DNA of 39,316 nucleotides from Coraliomargarita sp965656715. GTDB lineage: Bacteria > Verrucomicrobiota > Verrucomicrobiia > Opitutales > Coraliomargaritaceae. Position 1 is the first letter of the stretch. Each line of letters begins with the position of its first letter. Shown piece by piece: positions 31,792 through 39,316 of this stretch. A model generated the notes under the pieces. It ran no database searches and was not told the origin of the DNA. It saw only the letters and a list, made by a program, of their open reading frames with translations. The DNA is taken from contig CBFHLR010000029.1 in the NCBI GenBank assembly GCA_965656715.1, forward strand, positions 1 to 39,316. Reading direction: 5' to 3'. The position numbers and the translations under genes were made by a program.

Positions 31792-32741
31792 TGCGGACAA
31801 ATAGAAGCCATTATTATACGCAGAGAGGCCTTCGTGGGTATACTCTGGTGGAGCTCATGGTCGTGCTGACTTTGATGAGTCTGCTGGGTGTCCTTTTTGC
31901 AGGTTTTGTGATCAATAGTAGTAAGTCGATTGCGCGTATTTCGACTCAGGCAGAGTTGAATAATTCGGCGAGTCATGCGGCAATGCTGATCGTCAGGCGG
32001 ACTCGTGCGGCACGCTTGGTTGAAGTCAGTGAGGATGGCGATACGCTGACGCTGACCTTCGATGACGACGTGGATGTAGATACTGACGAAGATGGCGATT
32101 TCTACAATGATACTGATCATGTCGAAATCTTCGCATTCTACAACACGGATGGAGAGCTCTCGACCTATGAGGATAACGGAATTCGCTATCAGCGCACGGC
32201 GGATGGTGACGCGCAGGATCTTGTCACAAATGTTAAAAAGATGGTGGATACTGCGGTCTTTGCCGTGTCTGAAGAAGATGATCGTAAGGTTGATGTGAGT
32301 TTTGAATTAAATCAGTCGGTCACATCGGGGCCGAGTCAACGGGTCGATATCGTCACTTCTGCCTATTGCTTGAATGCTGCGGGTGGCGGGGGTGTAGCTG
32401 GGCCGAGCGGTCCTAGAGGTGATATCGGTGGTGGATCGGGCAGCGATGGCGACGATGGCGACGATGAAGAGCCTAATGTAGATGTCGAAGCGGCGAAGGA
32501 GAAGTTAGCGAAGGCTGAGGAGAAATTGCAAAAGGAGTTGGAAAAGCTAGCTGAGGAGTTGGAGAAATTGGCGAAGGAAGTCAAAAAGCTGCAAGAGGCC
32601 GAATCGGAGAATGATAAGAAAAAGGCGCAGGAAAAAGTGGACAAACAACAGGAAAAGGTGAACGAGAAGCAGGAAAAGGTTGATAAGGAGCAGGAGAAAG
32701 TTGAGCAGGCGCAGAAAGAGCTGCAGGAGGCTCAAGCATAG
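31788..32741 (+). CDS. Minor prepilin (PilW/GspJ-like) with long heptad-repeat tail
   Basis: A 317-residue protein. Residues 1-200 are an ordinary PilW/GspJ-type prepilin: leader, cleavage G17-Y18, YTLVELMVVLTLMSLLGVLF with Glu22, then a beta domain with a short Asp-rich insert (DDDVDVDTDEDGDFYNDTD). A Gly/Asp-rich linker (about 203-228, including GPSGPRGD) then leads to about 88 residues of pure charged helix: five heptads of the EKLxxxx type followed by five of the xQEKVxx type. This tail has no counterpart in usual minor pilins and predicts a coiled coil or single alpha-helix. It overlaps the preceding gene by 4 bp (ATGA). Confidence 0.9.
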   Translation: MMRTNRSHYYTQRGLRGYTLVELMVVLTLMSLLGVLFAGFVINSSKSIARISTQAELNNSASHAAMLIVRRTRAARLVEVSEDGDTLTLTFDDDVDVDTDEDGDFYNDTDHVEIFAFYNTDGELSTYEDNGIRYQRTADGDAQDLVTNVKKMVDTAVFAVSEEDDRKVDVSFELNQSVTSGPSQRVDIVTSAYCLNAAGGGGVAGPSGPRGDIGGGSGSDGDDGDDEEPNVDVEAAKEKLAKAEEKLQKELEKLAEELEKLAKEVKKLQEAESENDKKKAQEKVDKQQEKVNEKQEKVDKEQEKVEQAQKELQEAQA

Positions 32742-32788
32742 TCATAAATATGACGGTAAAGGTATTTCATTTTGAGAGGACGATAAAC

Positions 32789-34207
32789 ATGAGGAACAGT
32801 TCATACAGTTATCGGCGGGCGAAAGAATCAAAGCGTGGTTCTGTCCTGCTCTACGTGCTCATAGCCATGGTGGTGCTCGGTGTGATTGCGTCTTTGGGCA
32901 GTTATATCGGTTCGGTGTCGAAAGTGGAGAATCGTCGCGTGGGTTTGGAGGTTGCCTATCAGATGGCTTCCGGCGCCGTCTCTATTGCGGCCGATGAACT
33001 GAATGACGCGTTTAACCTGTCTCCAAACGACATTGAGGGCGAATTGGTGAGCAGTGGGTATGTATTGTCCGATGAGCTGAGCACCGATGAAGAAAATTGT
33101 TACACACGCACCCTTCCGGATACTGTGTTTGGCGTGGCGATCCCCGTGCAGGTTTGGCTTCCGGCAGAGGATGTGGCGTCTGCGCGGATTATTGCGCAAG
33201 CGATTGATCGTGGTGTTGAGCAGGTGGTGACTGCGGATATTGTAATCGCGTATGGTTTTGGGGCTGCAATTATTAGCACCAATCAGGGCACGGCGGCGCG
33301 TGGAAACAGTAAGCAAATTGGCCAACGAGGCAATGTGGCGATTAATGGCAATGCCTTGGGGCCTAATACCTTTGTGGATGGTGGTATTCTTGCGAATGGC
33401 ACGGTTGGGCATGATAATCACTTTCAGCCTGAAGAGGGCCAAATTCAAGAGCAGCTCTATAGCACTGAGGATCAAATTCCGAACTACACTGACCCTGGGT
33501 CGGCAGACCAGTTGTTCGACTTTAATCGCTACATCGCGGTGGCAGATGCGATGGGAACACATTATGGTTCAACGGGTGAGTTTTTGGCCGCTTTGCAGCA
33601 CGATCACGATACGGATGATGGGGTCTTGGAAGGGGTGATTGTGATTGATGTCGAGGATGGCGCGAGTGACTGGGATGAGGGCTATAATAATAATCGAGGT
33701 GTCAATATCCGCGGCACATTGGTCTTTAACTTCGACTCAAGTTGGGGTGAATGGGATAAGATGATGATTAAATGCCCTTTGAATGTGAACCCTGCAGATT
33801 TGACCCATTTGGAGGTGGGCAATCCGGATACTTATACCACAGGTTATCCTCCTGCAATTGAGGATGAGGACTATATTGCCTCAAATGTAGATATTAGCGA
33901 TGCGGGTTTTCAGAACTTTACTGAGCGTGATGACCTGCCAGCCATTATGTATCGCACGGCGATTTGCGATTTCCATGGCGATCTGAATGTGTCTGGGGTT
34001 GTCTACTCACCTGTTTTTGCGGAAATTGAGAACAAGAGGGATGGCCAATTACAGTATATTAGCGGCTCGGTCATCGTGGGCGGTGGTATTTACTACGAGA
34101 ATAAAAAGCGCAGCGTGAGTATCATTTCGTATGAGCCTACTGCCTTGGACCGATTGGCTACTGCGGGTGCTCGTGGTAAGGTCTTCAAAGTCGTTCGCAG
34201 AGACTAA
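32789..34207 (+). CDS. PilX-like pilus assembly protein
   Basis: A 472-residue protein. The start is set at 32789 because GAGG sits at the right distance (GAGAGGACGATAAACATG) and the protein then begins with a basic leader MRNSSYSYRRAKESKRG and the helix SVLLYVLIAMVVLGVIASLG. There is no Glu at mature position 5, as in PilX-type proteins. The large C-terminal part (about 80-472) is beta-rich with repeated Gly/Asn turns (IGQRGNVAINGNALGPNTFV, DLNVSGVVYSPVF), suggesting a beta-helix or an adhesin-like fold. Third gene of the pilin operon. Confidence 0.85.
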   Translation: MRNSSYSYRRAKESKRGSVLLYVLIAMVVLGVIASLGSYIGSVSKVENRRVGLEVAYQMASGAVSIAADELNDAFNLSPNDIEGELVSSGYVLSDELSTDEENCYTRTLPDTVFGVAIPVQVWLPAEDVASARIIAQAIDRGVEQVVTADIVIAYGFGAAIISTNQGTAARGNSKQIGQRGNVAINGNALGPNTFVDGGILANGTVGHDNHFQPEEGQIQEQLYSTEDQIPNYTDPGSADQLFDFNRYIAVADAMGTHYGSTGEFLAALQHDHDTDDGVLEGVIVIDVEDGASDWDEGYNNNRGVNIRGTLVFNFDSSWGEWDKMMIKCPLNVNPADLTHLEVGNPDTYTTGYPPAIEDEDYIASNVDISDAGFQNFTERDDLPAIMYRTAICDFHGDLNVSGVVYSPVFAEIENKRDGQLQYISGSVIVGGGIYYENKKRSVSIISYEPTALDRLATAGARGKVFKVVRRD

Positions 34208-34216
34208 GTTGGCGGC

Positions 34217-34834
34217 ATGAAAGTATTTGTTGTAATTATAGTCGCACTGCTACTTTTGCTGCAGTTACGCATGTGTAGCCAGAGCGAGCCTATCAGCTCT
34301 CCGGATCCCGTTTCTGATGAAGCACTTTTCGAGCTGCCGCCTGACCCGCACCGAGATTATCATGTGAAGAGGGAGAAGGCCGAAACCGAAGTCCGTAAGG
34401 AGACATTGGTTGAGATGAGGACCTATCGTGAGCGTCAAGAGGAGGCGCTGGAAGAGATGCCTCGTGCAAGAGAGCGTATCTTTCGCAGCAGCAAGGCTGA
34501 GTTGCTTGCGATTTTAGAGCGACATGGGGCCGAGTATCAGGAACTGCGCAAACAAGCGGCAACTAAGTCAGATAAAACAGTTGATTGCACGATATGCGAG
34601 AAGGACACTTATTTGGATTACTGCATCTATTGTGACGAGGACTCGAATGGGGTTTGTAGTCGATGCGGTGGCACGGGCATGCGCGGCGTGCGCGACGAAT
34701 TATGCCCTGCATGTCTCGGCACCGGGGAGTGTTACGCCTGCACCGGGTCAGGTAAAATGTTTTGCCCTTTTTGTGACGACGGTGCCGTCGATTTGCAGTT
34801 CGACCCACCATATAAATCGATGGATCTTGATTGA
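34217..34834 (+). CDS. Membrane-anchored protein with DnaJ-type cysteine-rich zinc domain
   Basis: A 205-residue protein with an N-terminal helix (VFVVIIVALLLLLQL), a charged helical region (about 45-115, many Glu/Arg) and a C-terminal Cys-rich domain with six CxxC pairs: CTIC, CIYC, CSRCGGTG, CPACLGTG, CYACTGSG, CPFCDDG. Three match the CxxCxGxG repeats that bind zinc in DnaJ. No J domain is present. It starts 9 bp after the PilX-like gene, so it belongs to the pilin operon and might assist folding or assembly of secreted pilins; that link is inference. Confidence 0.82.
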   Translation: MKVFVVIIVALLLLLQLRMCSQSEPISSPDPVSDEALFELPPDPHRDYHVKREKAETEVRKETLVEMRTYRERQEEALEEMPRARERIFRSSKAELLAILERHGAEYQELRKQAATKSDKTVDCTICEKDTYLDYCIYCDEDSNGVCSRCGGTGMRGVRDELCPACLGTGECYACTGSGKMFCPFCDDGAVDLQFDPPYKSMDLD

Positions 34835-34846
34835 ACCCGAAAGACT

Positions 34847-35989
34847 CTACTTAGGCTTGGCCCACACTGGGCGTTCCTCGATCGTGTAATCGAATTGGAT
34901 CAGTTTGCCATCGCGCACGAAATACAGTTTCACGGGTTCGTCGACTCCGTAGAGATACAACCACTTTTGGAAGTTCGCGACTGAGCAGATGGGGTAGTGG
35001 GACATGCGAACCAGCACGTCGCTTGGGCGGATACCGAGAGCTTCGGCGGGGCCACCTTCCCAGATGTGTTCGAGGCCGATGCCGCATTGAATGCGTCCGC
35101 CGGCGGCAGGGAATACTTCGGCTTCCTCTTCAGAGCTTAAGGCTCGGACAGAGAAACCAGTCCATGGGGATTTGAGGCTGCGGCGCTCCTTGATGNNNNN
35201 NNNNNNNNNNNNNNNNNNNNNNNNNNNNNNNNNNNNNNNNNNNNNNNNNNNNNNNNNNNNNNNNNNNNNNNNNNNNNNNNNNNNNNNNNNNNNNCTGGAG
35301 TAGATATTCATGGCCAGGCTCATGGGCAGGAGATGTATCTCCGGATCTGCTCCGGTTTTAGCCAACTCTTCATCGAAGTCTTCTTCCTTGTGGGCGGTGT
35401 GCATCGCGAAGACTTTGCCCTGACTATCGAGGATGGGTGCTCCGATGGAATCTGTGGGCAAGGTGATTTCCGTTTTCAACATCGTGGCTGTCATGTTGGC
35501 CTGATAGCACTCCAACTGATTCATCTGAGTGAAAGTGCCACGGATCGGGGCGAGCTGATGCTGTGCGTTTAGGTGATATGCGTAGACTGGTTCGCCGGTT
35601 GTTAGCTCGCGCTCGCTGTTGAGTGTGAAGGCTGGCAGCGTGGAGTCGTGGTCGACTTTGAGCACGGCAAAGTTGAGGGTGGGCTCGACTCCGATGACTC
35701 TTGCCGCGAGCGATAGCCGATCGGCACCCGTTCCGATCTCGACTTGAATGTCGTCGGAGAGTCGTTGGGTGTTGGAGTCGCTGATTTGCTCGTAGCTAGT
35801 GAGTAGGAAGCCATCGCTTTCGACTAAAAAACCGAGGGCTTGTTTGGTGCTTGGGGCGCTGGCGTCGTGTTGAAAGGACGCGCTGACTTCGACAATCGCA
35901 CTTGCGTCGGGAAGATCGTGGTCGTCTGGAGCCCCTGACAACTGAAGTGTGAAAATACTTAGGCCAAGGGCGATGTGTCGATAGAGCAT
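34847..35989 (-). CDS. Degenerate trypsin-like/PDZ protein (interrupted by assembly gap)
   Basis: A 380-codon frame including 33 unknown codons (99 Ns at 35196-35294). A signal peptide (MLYRHIALGLSIFTLQLSGA) is followed by a DegP/HtrA-like fold: ALGFLVESDGFLLTSYEQIS where the catalytic His would be expected, LNFAVLKVD in place of the usual DLAVLK, and TDSIGAPILDSQGKV in place of GNSGGP. So His and Asp are absent although a Ser remains, indicating an inactive protease. A PDZ domain follows the gap (IGLEHIWEGGPAEALGIRPSDVLVRM). Codon phase across the Ns is only assumed. The start is 9 bp downstream of the cytochrome gene. Confidence 0.78.
   Translation of the reverse strand: MLYRHIALGLSIFTLQLSGAPDDHDLPDASAIVEVSASFQHDASAPSTKQALGFLVESDGFLLTSYEQISDSNTQRLSDDIQVEIGTGADRLSLAARVIGVEPTLNFAVLKVDHDSTLPAFTLNSERELTTGEPVYAYHLNAQHQLAPIRGTFTQMNQLECYQANMTATMLKTEITLPTDSIGAPILDSQGKVFAMHTAHKEEDFDEELAKTGADPEIHLLPMSLAMNIYSXXXXXXXXXXXXXXXXXXXXXXXXXXXXXXXXXXIKERRSLKSPWTGFSVRALSSEEEAEVFPAAGGRIQCGIGLEHIWEGGPAEALGIRPSDVLVRMSHYPICSVANFQKWLYLYGVDEPVKLYFVRDGKLIQFDYTIEERPVWAKPK
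35196..35294. other. Run of 99 N (assembly gap)
   Basis: Unresolved bases inside the PDZ protein gene. The true length is unknown, so the joined frame is provisional. Confidence 0.99.
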
Positions 35990-35998
35990 CGGATGTAG

Positions 35999-36493
35999 TT
36001 ATTTGAGTGGACTAAAGTCCTGCAGGTAGGGGTTGGTCGAGTTCCGAGAGATCCGCAGGTAATCGTGTCCGGATTGTTGGTGGCAAGAGTTACAGGTGGT
36101 TAGCAATGCATCGTAGGCTTCGTTGAGCTTAATGAAGTAGTCTTCGGAGTCTGGTTCTGCGTCGTAGCGCTTGCGTAGGTGTTTATATGCCGGGTGTGCG
36201 AGACGGTCGAGTAGCAGTGCCACGGGCACGCCCTCGTATTCCGGTAGCTCATTTTGGATTTCTTCTACTTTGACCAACGACTCATGCAGGTAGAAGCGAG
36301 TGAGTGCGGTGTTTTTTGCCTCAATCGAGAGGCCGAGTTTATGAGTGAGCACTTGTAGCTCGGCCATGTAGGTTGCCAGCTCCTTCTCCTGTTCGAGAGG
36401 TGGCAATTCAGCTTCGACTGACTGGCTCTTTCCGAGGGCGAAGCTCAGTGGGAGTAAAACTAGAAGAGCGAAGGCGGTGTAAATAGACATCAT
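35999..36493 (-). CDS. Small exported c-type cytochrome (c556-like)
   Basis: A 164-residue protein starting at 36493 (second Met at 36490) with a signal peptide (MSIYTAFALLVLLPLSFALG). It is mostly helical and carries a single heme-binding CNSCH near the C-terminus (about residue 137 of the precursor), the position expected for four-helix cytochromes of the c-prime/c556 type. Such proteins are periplasmic electron carriers or gas/stress binders. Translated upstream of the degenerate PDZ protein with 9 bp between them, so the two are probably one operon. The longer frame upstream is ignored because it lacks signal features. Confidence 0.82.
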   Translation of the reverse strand: MMSIYTAFALLVLLPLSFALGKSQSVEAELPPLEQEKELATYMAELQVLTHKLGLSIEAKNTALTRFYLHESLVKVEEIQNELPEYEGVPVALLLDRLAHPAYKHLRKRYDAEPDSEDYFIKLNEAYDALLTTCNSCHQQSGHDYLRISRNSTNPYLQDFSPLK

Positions 36494-36736
36494 GAAGTAT
36501 GGATTGGTAGGACAGATATAATGGTTTGAGGCACTTGTCAAAGGGTTGGGAGCCCTGATATTACCTAGCTTAGAAATGGTGTGAATGGCCTATGGTATGA
36601 TGCTGAGGTCGTTCTGAATTCGTAAGGCTGGGTTGTGGCGTGTCCGCTTGTCGGACGCTTCACGTATTTGCCTTTTCGCCTTCGTAAATGAGCACCAATA
36701 CTGCCGAAGGCAGCCAGTTCGTGGCATACGGCTGTG
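36494..36736. other. Intergenic region with two small hairpins
   Basis: No gene seen between the cytochrome start and the dapL terminator. Contains GTCCG-CTTGT-CGGAC (36642-36656) and CTGCC-GAA-GGCAG (36701-36713). The part next to 36493 should hold the cytochrome promoter. Confidence 0.4.
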
Positions 36737-36770
36737 TCAAAAAAGGCCGCCCCGTTGGAGGGCGGCCTTT
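36737..36770 (-). terminator. Terminator of dapL
   Basis: AAAGGCCGCCC (36742-36752) pairs perfectly with GGGCGGCCTTT (36760-36770). On the minus strand a run of six T follows. 23 nt past the dapL stop. Confidence 0.92.
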
Positions 36771-36792
36771 GAAAGCGTGTCTGTTAGCTCGC

Positions 36793-38037
<1,245 letters not shown>

Positions 38038-38123
38038 AGATGGATAGGATGTAACTTTGTTAAGTTCTGATTATTATTGTGATAAATGTGTGGTGGCCTA
38101 CGCTCGGCGGAAATTTTTGAGTT

Positions 38124-38969
<846 letters not shown>

Positions 38970-38971
38970 GC

Positions 38972-39316
38972 ATGTCGCACATTTACGACGTCATTATCGT
39001 CGGCAGTGGTATTGCCGGCCTGAGCTTTGCGATTAAAGCGGCGGAAGCGGGGCAACGTGTCGCCATCATCACCAAGAAGAACTCTGCCGAGTCGAACACT
39101 AACTACGCGCAGGGCGGGATCGCGGCGGTGACTTCGCAGACGGACGATGTGGAGATGCATGTCGCGGACACCTTGGACGCGGGCGATGGCCTGTGCGACG
39201 AATCGGTGGTGCGCGAAATTTTGCAGGACGGACCAGCGAGTATCGACGAGTTGGTCAAGCGCGGCGTGGAATTTACCCAACTCGATGATGGCCGTGTGTC
39301 GCTTGGTAAAGAAGGC
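38972..39316 (+). CDS. nadB: L-aspartate oxidase (C-terminus beyond window)
   Basis: The first 115 codons are present and the frame is open to the window edge. FAD-binding Rossmann start YDVIIVGSGIAGLSFAIKAAE with GxGxxG, then ITKKNSAESNTNYAQGGIAA, the strongly conserved NadB signature, and AGDGLCDESVVREIL. NadB oxidises L-aspartate to iminoaspartate, the first step of NAD synthesis. The Asn-Tyr-Ala-Gln-Gly-Gly block separates it from most fumarate reductase/SdhA relatives (usually H/S in that region). Coupled to panC with a 2-bp gap. Confidence 0.95.
   Translation, partial: MSHIYDVIIVGSGIAGLSFAIKAAEAGQRVAIITKKNSAESNTNYAQGGIAAVTSQTDDVEMHVADTLDAGDGLCDESVVREILQDGPASIDELVKRGVEFTQLDDGRVSLGKEG

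Noticed and set aside
35091..35303. Plus-strand frame extending across the N run
   Set aside because: Antisense shadow of the PDZ protein gene; unknown bases keep it open artificially.

Overview
The window looks like a chromosomal segment of a marine Verrucomicrobiota bacterium, most likely class Opitutae (Puniceicoccales; Coraliomargarita- or Lentimonas-like). The pointers are a TIGR03790-family secreted protein, a large prepilin-like protein resembling the Verru_Chthon cassette protein A family, LL-diaminopimelate aminotransferase (dapL), a GldA/GldFG-like ABC system with a DUF4340 partner, several pilin-like proteins, weak Shine-Dalgarno sequences and many small dispersed palindromes. The assignment rests on gene content and protein style, not on a marker-gene tree.

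Layout. 1-1421: start-proximal part of a large prepilin-like protein (minus), divergent from an orphan NtrC-type regulator (1574-3100). 3184-4804: minus-strand operon rhodanese - MauE/DoxX-like membrane protein - DUF1573 protein, which reads as an exported sulfur/redox module. 4910-6037: DUF481 outer-membrane barrel. 6113-7531: GH20-like hexosaminidase. 7550-15340: a patchwork with one intact tRNA-Pro(GGG) at its right end, four extra copies of that tRNA's 3' end, two versions of a hairpin-rich repeat, two similar remnants that may be integrase tails, a complete ABC-transporter operon (8668-13546) and an AAA/DUF4143 ATPase pseudogene broken by a stop codon. 15398-22239: TIGR03790 protein, YugP-like zinc peptidase, thioredoxin-like protein, MscS channel, glutamyl-Q tRNA(Asp) synthetase, and a secreted protein with a possible pilin-like C-terminus. 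22468-29410: DEAD-box helicase, two small paralogous coiled-coil proteins, a repeat protein coupled to a membrane-domain-less FtsK, and a YdjM-like membrane hydrolase. 29565-31025: ppnP, tag and a SnoaL-like protein. 31351-34834: minor-pilin operon (PilV-, PilW- and PilX-like plus a zinc-ribbon protein). 34847-36493: degenerate trypsin/PDZ protein (interrupted by 99 Ns) and a small c-type cytochrome. 36793-39316: dapL, divergent from panC and nadB.

Most of the chromosome-like genes are housekeeping or envelope functions. The most unusual material lies between genes: (i) a tRNA-Pro 3'-end repeat array with terminator-like hairpins, (ii) small multi-hairpin elements whose copies differ by compensatory stem changes, mostly at convergent gene ends, (iii) a cluster of ACAGAAT-type repeats in front of a small paralogue gene. 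Among proteins, the tandem paralogues with a shared FPFP motif, the minor pilin with a heptad-repeat tail, and the redox operon are the best candidates for undescribed biology.
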